A stretch of DNA of 64,000 bases from Endomychus coccineus. Lineage: Eukaryota > Arthropoda > Insecta > Coleoptera > Endomychidae. A program made the position numbers and the translations under genes. The DNA lies in contig OY294068.1 of assembly GCA_958510875.1 (NCBI GenBank), positions 193,588,315-193,652,314 of the forward strand, read 5' to 3'. The first letter of the stretch is position 1, and each line of letters starts with the position of its first letter. The notes below the pieces were generated by a model. That model did no database searches. It was not told the origin of the DNA and worked only from the letters and a program-made list of their open reading frames with translations. Of the stretch, positions 39,401-50,077 are shown piece after piece.

Positions 39401-40710
39401 CTGAATGATAGATTACTAAAATTTACAAATCCAAAGTAAACATTTGTTCATCCCGAAATGCTTCTGGTAACTCTTTGAGAATGATCCGTCGACCGAATTG
39501 ATGTCATACACTTTATGTGAAATATTCAGTCTACACTATATTTATGTTTGCCAAAAATAACTATAATTTGCTATCTTTAGGACCCAAAATTTGCCAGTCT
39601 TCGTGAGGATGCTCGATAAAGACTCCAAATGGACTAAAGACAACGGCCTGCAGGCTTTAATTATTTCCCTTCTACAAATGAACATGATAGGATATACAAT
39701 GTGAGTATTTTATATGGATCTGCTAAAAGAGATTATAGTTGCATGTAAAGGTCAAAGCTCAAATACATTTTACAGTCTGGCCATCATAGATGACATTGTC
39801 GAAAGGCCGTAGGAACTTTTTCGTTAATCCCTGATTGAGGTCTTTACTGTACGGCGGACGATTTTGAGAATGAAAGGTACATGATTTGATGGAGGAATTG
39901 TGAAGTTCCATTTCATTGCACAAGATTTACAAATCTGGAAACTTATTCAACTTTCATTATTGAAAGACTTGCGTCTATAATTTTTGATGTGTTGAATCTT
40001 ATTTCAAATTAATTTCTATCTATCAAGATATCATGACTAGAAGAGTTCAATTGAATTAAATATATATTTTTTTAGGGTTCTACCCGATCTGATTGGAGGT
40101 AATGGCTATGGCGCACCACCCACGGCCGAATTGTTGGTAAGATGGACTCAGGCCACTGTTTTTATGCCGACCATGCAGTTCAGCTTCCTCCCTTGGGACT
40201 TTCCCAGCGACGAGGTGAGTGGTAGTCTACATTTCGACTGGAATAAAATTCTGAACGATTATATTATTTCCAGTTTGACACAACAGAACTCGTAAGAAAA
40301 GCTGTAGACTTGCACGCGCAGTATGCTGATGAAATTCTGAAGGCGATGGATGCCAGTATTGCCGATGGTACCCCTGTCAATCCACCAGTTTGGTGGGTGG
40401 ATTCTCAGAACAAAGCAGCTATGGGGGTGAATGACGGTTAGTGTAAATTAGCGTATTCTGTCGGTGACAATCAAGTTTGTTCGGAAATCGTTTTTCTTTA
40501 TTTGAGATATACTAAATTCTTTCAGAATTTTTGCTTGGTGAGAGTATTTTGGCAGCTCCAGTTGTTGTTGAGGGTGCCGTCAGCAGAGACGTGTTCTTGC
40601 CTAGTGGATCATGGAAAGATGGTAACACTGGAACTATTTACCATGGTAACCAAACTTTGAAATACTATCCTGCTCCCATCGACGTTCTTCCATATTTCAT
40701 CAAACAATAA
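27422..40710 (+). CDS. GH31 alpha-glycosidase, MYORG type
   Basis: Secreted or lumenal glycoside hydrolase family 31 enzyme resembling myogenesis-regulating glycosidase (MYORG, an alpha-galactosidase in mammals). The substrate in this insect is not inferable. Twelve exons join in frame to 632 residues: 27422-27440, 27758-27877, 28558-29015, 35863-35950, 36762-36916, 36990-37143, 38129-38316, 38418-38527, 39581-39700, 40076-40214, 40274-40436, 40526-40710. Exons 1-2 encode a signal peptide (MFHIFLVTTFAALLVACES). The N-terminal domain has THWFGGPERYHAEWPVE. The barrel has PIWTTWGKYK, FRITLWVHPFVN, WWNS, then FKFDAGETDW with the predicted nucleophile Asp385. The likely acid/base Asp is in VRMLDKDSKW (Asp443), followed by MVLPDLIGGNGYGAPPTAEL. 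It ends PAPIDVLPYFIKQ. AATAAA signals lie at 40706-40711 (overlapping the stop codon) and 40750-40755. Exon 1 is the least certain part. Confidence 0.93.
27571..27665 (+). repeat. Short direct repeat in GH31 intron 1
   Basis: Two adjacent copies of about 43 bases (27571-27612 and 27623-27665) share tcgttttgc(a/c)aattgaag followed by ttcatcg. A small tandem duplication with no evident function. Confidence 0.6.
29140..35250. repeat. Satellite array in GH31 intron 3, 305-308-bp unit
   Basis: About twenty tandem units, each marked by ttctacgggatcttagaat. Anchors include 29464, 29769, 30074, 30380, 30686, 30994 and 31302. Inner units fall into at least four sub-types, told apart by linked variants: atttcaaaaaatttcagg, atagatctcaaaaaatttc or aaaggtcgaaaaatttc near the end, and gatttcagcg, gattttaggg or gatttaacgg in the middle. 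Sub-types recur in mixed order, including chimeric units. The first unit and the last four are the most diverged. Open frames on the minus strand within it (31237-31542, 35072-35269) are artefacts. A perfect-arm hairpin (29071-29124) marks the left border. Confidence 0.95.
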
Positions 40711-40755
40711 AGAATTATTTTACATTATGAATGTACAGTTTTCACTTGAAATAAA

Positions 40756-42089
40756 CAAGTTTTTTACGTTCCAGAGAGTTTTATTTACTTGTCCAATTAT
40801 TCCAACACGTATTTTTTTGAAGTGTCTTATGGAAAAAAGCTATTGACAGTCATGGGAGCATTATTCCCACAGAAATACGTAACAAGATCTGCCTGCCTAT
40901 AAGGACTCGAAACTGTCATTTTCATACTGCATGTAGATTTTCTTGTCCCCAAAACTAGCTTGTTTGTTGACGTATCCGTTGTGGGTAAACTGCGCCTCTA
41001 AACATGATTTTGTTATTTGACGCCCGTCTATATGCTGTTGCATAAAAACACAGTTAATGGAGCGTTTTCTTTTACAATGGACGACTGCCTTCAGGTCTTG
41101 GATAAACTGTACTGTGTGAGCCTGATGATGTAAAACTTAAATCATAACTCGTTGGATCTTGACTGCCCTATTGTTGAAAGAAATGGGTCCCCTATGAGGA
41201 AATCTTGGTTCCAAAAAGTGGTACTCACTCTCGCGAATGATCGTAGAATGAACCCTCATCAAATTGTGTGAATAATTCAAGGAAGGAGAGACCGAAGGTG
41301 CAGTCGTCCAGAAATGAAAGGAGAAAAGAGATATCCTCACTTTACCATTAAACCCATCGATGAGTTACTAACCATCAGGGCTGACCATGGTAGAAAATTG
41401 CTCATGGCCTCAGTTCTGATGTATGAGTGTAGAGGTGGTAATCCAGCGAGAGCTTCAAGGGCTTTCGTTGGAGTTGACCTCATACCGCTCAATATGCCTA
41501 CGCATACAAGCCGCTACAATCGGTCCAGGGGGTGCTGGGATATACTAGACCTTATCCCCGACCACCACACTACCGCAGCATAGGTAATCTTAGGCCTGAT
41601 CACAGTTCTTTGCATAAATTTTTCTCTAAAACCAAAAGCCTGGATACTAATTTTAATTTAAGGTGGCGTAGGTGTGTCTAACGGGCCGGGTGGATGATAG
41701 TTGATGAGTGGTTATCATACGAGTAGTAAAAAAGCGTATCCTTAGATGATATTGGTTTCTAAACATTATTTGCCTCTTGATATTTTTCTCTTGAATCAAC
41801 TGTTAGGCTGTAAAATGCTTTTTTATATTTAAACCGGCCATTTTGTAGCCACCATTTCGAACTCTGTAAATTTGAAGTCATTTGGTTAAGAGCATTGTGA
41901 GATATAAAACAGGGTTGTTATTAACCCCTGTAGCAATGAGAGGTGGTGCAACCGACAAAATCTAAAGGTTAGCGGTTTCATGAAAATTCATCCTGCTGCA
42001 AAAAGATGAGGTTGATGCGTTTATTTCCTCTGCAAATTGTGTCTGCTATGATTATCGTAAAGATGCTGTATTTACAATAGATTAACATT
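40756..42089. other. No supported gene
   Basis: Sequence downstream of the GH31 polyadenylation signals. Overlapping frames at 41137-41340 (minus) and 41314-41583 (plus) show no domain I recognise. Slightly higher GC between 41340 and 41590 may mark transposon remains. Confidence 0.4.
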
Positions 42090-42462
42090 AGGATAGGGGT
42101 CACTCAACGGATGACCTTGGGGCTTAGATAATTTGGTATAAAAAACTATCCATCCACGAGGATAAGTTCTGTTTCTAAATTTTGTTCACGTGGATTGTAT
42201 GAATTCTATAAAATTCGATGTACAAAACGTAAACATTCAATACGCGGTTATCTATAGGTTATCCGGAGTGTTGTTCTGTCGAAAGTCAGGGAATAGTACA
42301 GTAAAAACTCGCTTTAAGCGTATAATGTCAATTTGAAAAAATCGAATTAGTCAAATTAGTGACGTGGCGATACTTTAAACTCTACCAAAGCCAATTCCAC
42401 CATTGCTGTCGGGCGTAATTCACTCTTAGTGCAATCCCAGACATAGTACATTATATTTCGTC
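42090..42462 (+). promoter_or_regulatory. Promoter and 5' UTR, family copy 1
   Basis: This segment is duplicated upstream of the 46.6-kb paralogue and again at 44.7-45.0 kb. Shared blocks are ctcaacggatgacctt (near 42102), gtggattgtatgaatt (near 42192), cggttatctataggttatcc (near 42244) followed by ggagtgttgtt, and, in the 5' UTR, taccaaagc. The two ttatc strings are inverted GATA-type motifs (AGATAA and GGATAA). No single clear TATA box is seen in this copy. Confidence 0.6.
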
Positions 42463-42729
42463 ATGAGTTTATTATATCAGCTCATTGTTTATATTTTGTT
42501 GATGATTCTTACTATTACCGGAACAAGCGATGCTTTACCACATACCAGGCAGAAACCAGTACGGTCTAATCAAGCTACCTCCAAGCCAACTATAATAGTG
42601 CAACAATGGAAACCAGTCGATACCAAGAATAAAACTGCAGACACCAAACATATCATAAACATCCGGCCCAATTGTAATTCGAATTTGGTCTACGTTGCAG
42701 AAATGTCGGAGTGTAGGGAAATATATTGA
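42463..42729 (+). CDS. 88-residue secreted peptide precursor A1
   Basis: Single-exon gene. Residues 1 to about 24 form a signal peptide (MSLLYQLIVYILLMILTITG then TSDA). The mature part contains SKPTIIVQQWKPVDTKNKT, nearly identical to the paralogue at 46600. It ends in a 25-residue tail with Cys at positions 8 and 21 of the tail and the ending CREIY. In this copy the residues before the tail are Lys-His rather than the dibasic pair found in the other cluster members. The 65-70-residue N-terminal part differs from the larger two-exon family members, but the tail layout is shared. I do not recognise a named family. Function unknown. A small secreted, possibly processed, single-disulphide peptide is the inference. 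Confidence 0.8.
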   Translation: MSLLYQLIVYILLMILTITGTSDALPHTRQKPVRSNQATSKPTIIVQQWKPVDTKNKTADTKHIINIRPNCNSNLVYVAEMSECREIY

Positions 42730-44179
42730 ATATTTCCAGAATCGGTGTATAGGTATATTAATAATATTTTGGACATATTCCCTAGTTGATTACATAAATT
42801 CTGACACCAACATCGAAATACGTTCCATCAATTCTTCAAGATAGTTCTGTAGAATGGACATTATATTGATTTTTGCACATTTGATGTTAAAGACTTAAGC
42901 AACATCTGTCGCAATTCTATCAAAAAGCAGTTATAACAATTTCGATTGTTTACCTAGAAGCAGTGTCGGAAAATATTTTTGTATCTAATGAATGTATAAA
43001 ATCAAGGTGTTTGTGCTAATACCAAAATTAGATTCGATCTCAAAAATTAAACCTTCTGAAGTTGGAGATGGGTATGGATATCTACTGAATAAGATAGCTG
43101 TGAGATTACATGTTTATTAAATATATATTACCGAAACAAAAGATGTTCAACGATGTAACTTGTGATATGTATGAAATGTTGTTGAATAAAATCAGTTGCT
43201 TCAAAATGTATTAACGTTAATTAGGAGCTTGGAGAAAAGTATGCACGTAAGATTATATTTCTTTGATCTAAAGGATACAAATTTATATATGCACGAAACT
43301 TTGTTGAATAAAATAACATTTTTGGATCAAACTTCCAAATGAGCGGTGATACTGCCTTATATTTTAACTACCCATTGCCTGCGTGCTTCTCTATTAACCT
43401 AACGTAAAAGTTTATTTTAATTGACCAACATAATCAATGTAATAGCTATCGCTATATGAGGGTTACGTGAAGTCTTATTATGGTGTTATCTATGGTCGGT
43501 AATGGACAGTCTAAGCTGTGATGAGCCATCACTGTATGAGCAAACTTCACACTTTGTTATTCCCTTGAAGATATATTATCCATGCTGTTTAATTCTTGAT
43601 GATTATTGCAATTTCAAATGGCGTAATTTTGCTTCTATTTACGATAAATTGATTTTAGGCTATTATTATCATTATATCAGTCACTCAACTCTACACATAA
43701 TTAGCTAAAAAAGTGTCAGTTTTCATTTATAAAACGTGTTTTTCTGTAGACCATTTTATGTGGACACAGACACGTGTAGTTCTGGACATTGGAGATCGCC
43801 TAGCAGTAGAATGTGAGTGGAGTTCATAATATCTTAGTATCTATCGAGCGAACATTTTTCCAACCACTTTATTTGCTGGAATCATGTTTCAATAAGACTA
43901 TTACCTCTCCCTTCCTAGGACAGTATACACTTCACTATGCTCGGCTGTTTCTGCGCTATCACCTCTACTGGACGTGAAGGAGGAGCCTATTAGTGGTCAT
44001 GGCATTTCGATTAATGAGATCTGTTATAGTCTTCGCTAAATATTTCCGTGCCATGGTTTCTATGAGCAACAATCATTTGTATGGTTCACAAAAGATGCTG
44101 TTTTTCCATAACTGTGTGACAAATCAGAAATCATGCCAATAATTTCAATATGGCCAATATTTTTATAAGTTATCAGTAA
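42730..44179. other. No gene seen
   Basis: AT-rich spacer. An open frame at 43502-43708 has no recognisable content. No repeat array or transposon end could be defined. Confidence 0.4.
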
Positions 44180-44743
44180 CTTATTGATTTATTTTTTGTT
44201 ACGTTTCTTGTTACGCCCTTCAGGCCTGGTACAACATGTGGCTGGCGTCTGATTTAACTACTTGTATCTATTTTCTCCGTAAACATTCTTCGTCGTTACA
44301 TCAGAAGAATCAGAAGTAGATTTACTAGTTGTTGAGTTATCCCTGTAATCTATGCTGCATTCGTCATTTGAATCGTTGCTTACAGAATGCCCATTTTCAT
44401 TTTGTATATTATATTCATCATCAGAATCATGCTCCCTCTCGATAATAGGTGCATCACTAATATCGCCATCATCTTCATTAAAATATTTGACTCTTACTTC
44501 TTCCATCTGTGTATAATCATTTCAAATTGAAAGCTACGTAGTCGGTATCGTCGGGTCTAGATTACCACGTTGTAGCAAATAAATGCACTTGGAACTTGGA
44601 AAGCAGGTGTCTATTGTTATCTTTGGTACTTGAGATTGAGAAGTCACGGAATCCGCTCCCCTCATGCGCAATTATACCTAATATATACTAAATATTAGGG
44701 AGGACATGTTTAATTTGATCCGACAATACCAGTTAAGGGTTAA
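44180..44743 (-). mobile_element. piggyBac fragment: 5' end and transposase N-terminus
   Basis: The minus strand starts with the target tetranucleotide and end TTAACCCTTAACTGGTATTG (44743 downward), as expected of a piggyBac terminus. It is followed at 44506-44258 by an acidic N-terminal segment (MEEVRVKYFNEDDGDISDAP, then SDDEYNIQ). VYGENRYK-stop-LNQTPAT follows, resembling the (Y/F)YGKNR(F/Y)KW motif with the Trp codon turned into a stop. The transposase core is absent and no second TTAA end was found. The element is therefore a dead fragment. It lies directly beside the orphan promoter copy. Confidence 0.7.
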
Positions 44744-44744
44744 A

Positions 44745-45020
44745 ACTATTTCAACCATGAGGAGAAGTTGTGTTCCTGAATTTGGTTTTCGTAGATTTTA
44801 TTAGATTCATGTTATAAAACATATTTCAAGAATTTTGCAATACATCAATATGCGGTTATCTCTAGGTTATCTGAAGCGTTGTTTTGAAGACAGTCTTGGA
44901 AATAGTGGGTATAAAGCCTCGGTTTGAAGCGAAAGATTGCATCATGTCAATTCCGAGAAATCGATATATGTTTCTCATATTTTCAACGTCAGTCAAATCA
45001 AAAAAGTGGCCAATTTCACG
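44745..45020 (+). promoter_or_regulatory. Orphan promoter, family copy 2 (no gene follows)
   Basis: Matches the upstream regions of the 88-residue genes. Shared blocks include gcggttatctctaggttatc (near 44851), ggaaatagtgggtataaagcc (TATA-like, near 44912), gcgaaagattgcatcatgtc and caacgtcagtcaaat. Similarity ends just before where the start codon should be. No signal peptide or tail follows, only unrelated sequence. The left edge coincides with the TTAA of the piggyBac fragment. I read it as a third duplicated copy whose coding part was lost. Confidence 0.62.
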
Positions 45021-46204
45021 ATTATTGTTGAGTATAATTCTAGAAATTTCGTAAGAATACTTGTTGTACCTATGCTTCTAATCATTATAAGAAACAATCA
45101 TTCCTAAAAATACTGTTAAAATACCAAGGACCTTTCAACTACCAAGTAGTCATCATCAGAGTAAGTCAAATTTGAAAAAAATGAGCCGGTTTGAATAATA
45201 TCTGGGGTTAATAACGCAAAGAAAGGATGGTACGTGGTGCGTGTTGGTTGCCCACCATTACGGTTATCCGATAGGGACCGGCGTGGCGTACCATGAATTT
45301 GACTTTCGCCAAGCTGCCTCGGTGGGCGGGCCTATTATTTTGATCATTCAAATGTGTGACCAAGAATATTTTTTGGTCCATTCTGGGCTGATACCTAATT
45401 TCTGGAGAATAGATGCGATTATAATAAATTGGGTGGGTTTGGGGCGGTTTGGGGGAGTTAAACATGAAAGAAAATGTTGGCACTCACACAAACTTTTATT
45501 GTACATAAAAACTACAAGTTGATGGAGGTGCTAACATCTTTTTTTTCAATTTTGGCCAATTTTTGGCAAAAAGACCTAATTCTTGAAAATTGACGCATAG
45601 AACATGTTGGCGTATGGTTTTCGAGTAATGAGCATTGATAACAAGAATTTTCCGCCTGGTGAGAAAGTGTTATATCACGTTCCAATTTTGGTCATAACTA
45701 AAGCTGCCAGTGCTGTCAACTGCATGGAGAAAAAATGTTGGCATTCATTGAATATTGATCCTCCTTCTTCGACTAGTATCAAACACCAAAGTGTTATAAA
45801 ACGTTCCAAAATTGAATATTTTCTGGGGCGGCTAACTCAAAAAGGGGCGGGGTGAGAGGTCCAACTCACATAAGATAAAATACTCAAATTAATAATTGCT
45901 AAAACATAACACATGCCAACATGCTATATCTCAATCCCAGAAGATGTATCTATCTTCTAGACTATCAGCATTTATTAAGATATCATTTAAAAAAAATCAC
46001 TTTTATCAACAAGAACAAAAACTTTTCTGGGAGTGAATTATTGTTAGGATTTAGAAGATGTGAATGGATGCCCATGCCCCATAATATTAATTTGTAATTA
46101 TTCGGTGAGAGATATTTAGACAAGAATATAGAACTGTTTACGTTTTGTGGCTCTTATGTTTATTGCAATGTTAAGTTGCTTGTATTTATGATAGACCAAC
46201 TTGC
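45021..46204. other. Unassigned sequence, possibly transposon
   Basis: Two open frames (45241-45522 and 45604-45855) share a short block (aaaatgttggca followed by ttca or ctca) but no protein domain is recognisable. The first has a rather high Trp/Gly content and a mirrored frame on the other strand (45483-45208). Probably repeat-derived, but I could not define ends. Confidence 0.35.
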
Positions 46205-46599
46205 TTGTATTAGAAGACCTCAACGGATGACCTTGTGGTTCAGATAATTTGTTATAAAAAATATTTCAATCATGGAGAGATATTATGTTTCTAAAATTTG
46301 TTTTCGTGGATTGTATGAATTTTACTAGATTCAATGTTAAACATAAGTCAATATTGCAATACATCGATAAACATGCAATACACGGTTATCGCTAGGTTAT
46401 CCGGAGTATTGTTTTGACGAAAGTTTTTGAATCTTGGAAATAGTAGAATAAAGCCCCGATTTAGGCGAAAGGTTAAATGATGTCAATGCTGAGCTATTGA
46501 AATTTATTCATCGTATTTTCAACATCAGTCGAATAAGTGAAGTAGCGGTACTTCAAACACTACCAAAGCGATCCTAGATATAATTCGCTATATTAAGTC
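46205..46599 (+). promoter_or_regulatory. Promoter and 5' UTR, family copy 3
   Basis: Same block order as the copies at 42.1 and 44.7 kb: ctcaacggatgaccttgtgg, gtggattgtatgaattt, acggttatcgctaggttatc then cggagtattgtt, ggaaatagtagaataaagcc, gcgaaaggtt and caacatcagtcgaa. The region ends in cactaccaaagcg ahead of the start codon at 46600. The ttatc strings are inverted GATA-type motifs. The AATAAAGCC block sits where a TATA box would be. Confidence 0.62.
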
Positions 46600-46866
46600 A
46601 TGAGGCTATTCTGTCCACTCACTCTAACCATCCTTTCAATTATTTTTATGGTTGTCGTAACATGTGACGCTTTACGAGAGACCAGAAGGAGACCAGTACA
46701 GCCAACTCAAGCTACCACCAAGCCAACTATAATAGTTCAACAATGGAAACCAGTCGATACCAAAAATAAAACTGTTGACACTAAACGTGTCATACAAGTC
46801 CGGTCCAATTGTAATACAGGCTGGACCTACATTCGAGAATTGGGGCAGTGTGTGGAGATGTATTAA
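46600..46866 (+). CDS. 88-residue secreted peptide precursor A2
   Basis: Paralogue of the gene at 42463, same length and layout, about 60% identical after the signal peptide. Residues 1-24 form a signal peptide (MRLFCPLTLTILSIIFMVVV then TCDA). A TRRRPV stretch follows at 28-33, then TKPTIIVQQWKPVDTKNKT, essentially unchanged from the paralogue. A Lys-Arg pair immediately precedes a 25-residue tail with Cys at tail positions 8 and 21 and the ending CVEMY. The strong conservation of the central block suggests that it is functional and not just a linker. AATAAA follows at about 46908. Function unknown. Confidence 0.82.
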   Translation: MRLFCPLTLTILSIIFMVVVTCDALRETRRRPVQPTQATTKPTIIVQQWKPVDTKNKTVDTKRVIQVRSNCNTGWTYIRELGQCVEMY

Positions 46867-47267
46867 ATGTTTCCAAAATAGTGTGTATATTAGATACTGT
46901 TTTTTTTTAAATAAATGTCCTTCAATTAGATAAACTATGATTAGAACTAATAAACTATAATAGAGTTCACACTATACATTATAACATAATAATAAAAAAA
47001 ACGTGTGGCACTCGGGGACTGCCGCGGTGAAGCTATTGCATAGCATTTTTTCTCAACTTATGCAATTATAATTATTTATTTATTTTTAAATTATGCAGTA
47101 TTTTTTTTTCTTTGATATTAATTCAAGTTTTTTCTTTGATATTAATTCAAGTTACACTTTTTGAGCGTGGTGACCGATAAGAAAACAATTTTTTTTCTTT
47201 TATTGAATAAATGAGAAGTTAATATCGTTTAAAATATTTTAATTATCTTACAATACATGTAGGTTAT
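46867..47267. other. 3' flank of precursor A2
   Basis: Contains the likely polyadenylation signal near 46908 and a small direct duplication of tttctttgatattaattc near 47108 and 47130. No gene. Confidence 0.45.
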
Positions 47268-47645
47268 TCATGAATTTGTTATCATTGGAACTATAGGTTT
47301 ATGGTAACTGAAATAAGAGACATAAGTTTGAGACTTGATATCCTCTAAATATCTGGAAAATACCGCGTCAATGGTGGCCCCATATTTTGTTGTGGATTCT
47401 TGTGGATCATTATTCATTTTCAAATTCAATTTTTCCGAAAGAAAATTTGTCAACCGCTCTGATTTTTTATCAGCGAAGTTGATGTTGAAATCGCCAGCCA
47501 AGATAAGTAAAAATTTATTACCATTTGTACCAAGTATTTTCGACCCTTCTTCAGTGTACTCCAGTAAAGTGCGATGAATAAAATGCTCTAACTCGTCCAA
47601 TTTTGGATTCGGAGAAATGTAAATTGCTACCATGACTATTCTCCT
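47268..47645 (-). mobile_element. Endonuclease (EEP) domain fragment of a transposon
   Basis: A minus-strand frame of about 121 codons reads as the C-terminal half of an endonuclease/exonuclease/phosphatase domain. Landmarks are MVAIYISPNPKLDELEHFIH, LLILAGDFNINFADKKSERL (the GDFN box), STTKYGATIDAVFSRYL and the terminal SYFSYHKPI (the S-x-H box). This version of the domain is one I associate with Helitron-type elements carrying an endonuclease, although LINE endonucleases are related. The N-terminal catalytic part is missing. Confidence 0.7.
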
Positions 47646-48060
47646 ATTAAGAAGCTTATTAATAGTTGGTTTTTAATAGACTTATTGTTACAATATTTAA
47701 AAATGATGAGTTAATGTTGGTTAAATCTGAGATAGTGCTGAAATCGTTATCTTTATTGGGTTCAGAGTATATAATGGCACAGAATGTATCAGATGCTTCA
47801 ACAATTTCTTTGGAATCACTTAAATTCATAGAACCAGGAATTCTAGTCGTGCCTTTTATTCATTGTTTCAAAAACTTTTTGTATCACGAGTGATGGAGTC
47901 ACCGATTTTCTCTAAATAGAGATTATAAGGTTCCTCTATTCGAACCTTGGTTAAAGATCGCAGTTGCTTAAAATCTCCAAGATTATGACTAGACTCATGT
48001 TTTAAATACCTAGTTCTAGCATTATTTTCATGTTTCATTAGATCGATAGTAGACCTATCA
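47646..48060 (-). mobile_element. LINE linker relic between endonuclease and RT
   Basis: Minus-strand reading from about 48010 gives KHESSHNLGDFKQLRSLTKV, then RIEEPYNLYLEKIGDSITRD and TKSF. After a stop and frame change comes GTTRIPGSMNLSDSKEIVEA, then SDTFCAIIYSEPNKDNDFST. The pattern (a basic helical stretch, then I-P-x-S-M and F/Y-A-x-x-F/Y-S) fits the linker that follows the endonuclease in LINE ORF2. On this strand it comes before the endonuclease fragment at 47.6 kb, so the two are separate insertions rather than one ordered element. Confidence 0.5.
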
Positions 48061-48210
48061 AACTAGGGTGAATAGTCACGTTTTTATTCTGAAATAAAGG
48101 TACAATTACATCAAATACACAGTATGACATACTATAAAATTCAGAGCAAGCCTCATCAATGTTAATCATTTAGAATGGTCCAGTCAATTTTGAGTAACAT
48201 TTTATATATT

Positions 48211-49155
48211 AGTCCAGTCGCTCTGTCGTGAAAAATGGCCAAAAACGTTTTTTTTTGGGGAGTGGTGTTTTAGAGTGGTTTCTTATGTTTTTTGAATCGC
48301 CGATCACGAATCTGAGGGTCAAATGTGTATTGGATCAATGCGCTTCAAGTTATGAGCATTTTTTATGGCCAAAAAAGTCATTTTTTGCGTATTTTTGGTT
48401 TAACATGAAAAGTATGACATATATGAAAAAAATACCTGTATGAAAATTATAGGTATTATTAAAACACGTCGAATGAGCTCAACTAGAAGTTTCTGAAATA
48501 TTTTGGGCTCACTGTGGACCCATTTTAGCTCTTTTTTGAAAAAAACTAACAAAAACTCCTCTGACTTTATTTTTCAACTTGATGAATTGTAAATGGCAAG
48601 AAATTGTGCATTTTTGTATCTATTTTTATGTACTTTTCGATTTTTTTAAATATCTTATGAGGGGGCGCTACAATCGGCCATTTACAAAAAATCTTAAAAT
48701 GGCGATAACTAATTGAATTTTCAATTTATTGACTCGAAACAAAAAGCATTCGAAAAATTTTGATTCTTTTCACCTTGTTCCCCAAGCTTGTATATTTTTT
48801 TCAAATGCGGCAATTTGACGCTAGGTCAAAGTTTTTTAACCTCAAAAAAATTGATAAATTTTAAGGTTAAATTCTATGAAATGAATCGAAATTTTTACAG
48901 CTAGAAGACATTTCTATGACCCAACTTTTGAGCCCAACCCGAACTCGATTGGTCAAGATTCGGCTGAGATATTGAAGTAGACGTGTTGAGGTTCACCCTG
49001 AGCCCAAATTTTGGGTTTTTGTAAAAAACTTGAATTTTCCAAAAGAAAACTAATAAAACTATTTAATGCTGAAAATGCGTATTCCTACTTATTTTTTTGA
49101 CTCTAAAATAACACTCCCCAAAAAAAACCGTCAAAAATTACAGAGCGACTGGACT
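48211..49155. mobile_element. Non-autonomous DNA transposon with terminal inverted repeats
   Basis: Ends are agtccagtcgctctgt (48211) and acagagcgactggact (ending 49155). Inverted similarity extends about 60 bases inward, including ggggagtg near 48258 and its complement near 49113. The flanks carry a likely 5-base duplication ATATT (48206-48210 and 49156-49160). The interior has no transposase, and an open frame at 48228-48443 is not protein-like. Interior text resembles part of the repeat near position 700. Confidence 0.8.
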
Positions 49156-49309
49156 ATATTTGTGGGAAATTAGCTTTTCTAAAGTTATATGTGTTGTTTA
49201 CACTTATACCTTTGAAGTTTGGTTATGTGGTCTACATAATAACATCTCAGTCAAGATAATTATCAAGTAATATTAATAATAAATAAATATGAATATCCTT
49301 GTGCTTGTA

Positions 49310-49770
49310 GTGCTAATGGGACTTTCAGAAGAAAGCATCTATCTCCCGATGCTAAACAAATAACTAGAAATATATATCAATCTTTGCTAAAAAGAGATTT
49401 TAATTCAAGTGACTTTTTAGCAGAAACGTCTATTTAATAACAATTTCTTCATCTTCGGTAAATGATATACTACTAAAGCCTATTATTCTTAGAAAAAAGC
49501 AACATAACTATGGCAATTTTAGAAGTACTGACGATATTGATGTGGATTTATTAAGAAGGATTATTTATAAAATGTATGACGAACAATCTGTACCCACATT
49601 GTAATTACAGATTGTTCTCCAGCAATGGCTTGATATACAAATGAATTCTTCCTAGTAAATTTGAACCGCAATGGAAACACACAATTGAAAGTTATAGAAT
49701 TCCAAAAGATAGGCGTAAAGTGAATAATAGAGTTCCACAAGAAGCTAAAGCAGGTCCCGATTAATTAGTT
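49310..49770 (+). pseudogene. Decayed transposase N-terminal relic
   Basis: Broken frames read as the DNA-binding part of an IS630/Tc1-like transposase. Landmarks are KHLSPDAKQITRNIYQSLLK and RDFNSSDFLAETS (a helix-turn-helix-like start), then after stops and a frame change RSTDDIDVDLLRRIIYKMYD and EQSVPT, and further on KFEPQWKHTIESYRIPKDRR. Several stops interrupt it. The assignment rests on pattern memory only. Confidence 0.42.
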
Positions 49771-49976
49771 AATTCGGTCATCAATTATGATATTGTCAAC
49801 GAAATAATAATTATTATCGGACGTACTAACAAACGAAGTTGAACAAAAATAACAATAACTCATGGTTATCATGAAATAAAAATGTTATAGAGATAAACAT
49901 CTCCTTGAACCGTAAACGCAGTATACAGGTTTGACACAGATACCCTGTTTATTTGAACAAAATTAGCTCTTTACGC

Positions 49977-50008
49977 TTGACCTCTTATATCTCTTTCTGA
50001 TAATAAAA
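49977..50008 (+). promoter_or_regulatory. Shared promoter block of the 925-residue gene
   Basis: ttgacctcttatatctcttt followed by ctgataataaaa, about 70-100 bases before the start codon. A close match occurs at 56589-56621 at nearly the same distance from the start codon of the paralogue. Both contain an inverted GATA-type motif (ttatatct or ttatct) and a direct TGATAA, spaced about 10 bases apart. Confidence 0.6.
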
Positions 50009-50077
50009 TGTGCAAAAATATGTAAAAGGTTCAGCATAAAAAATCTCTTTTACTTATGTCAGTAGATCTCTTCCAAG

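Noticed and set aside
45208..45855. Two plus-strand frames and one mirrored frame between the peptide genes
   Set aside because: No signal peptide, domain or tail motif. Shared short blocks suggest an old repeat.
47268..48060. One continuous LINE ORF on the minus strand
   Set aside because: The linker-like part precedes the endonuclease part, the reverse of LINE order, and stops separate them. Two fragments are more likely.
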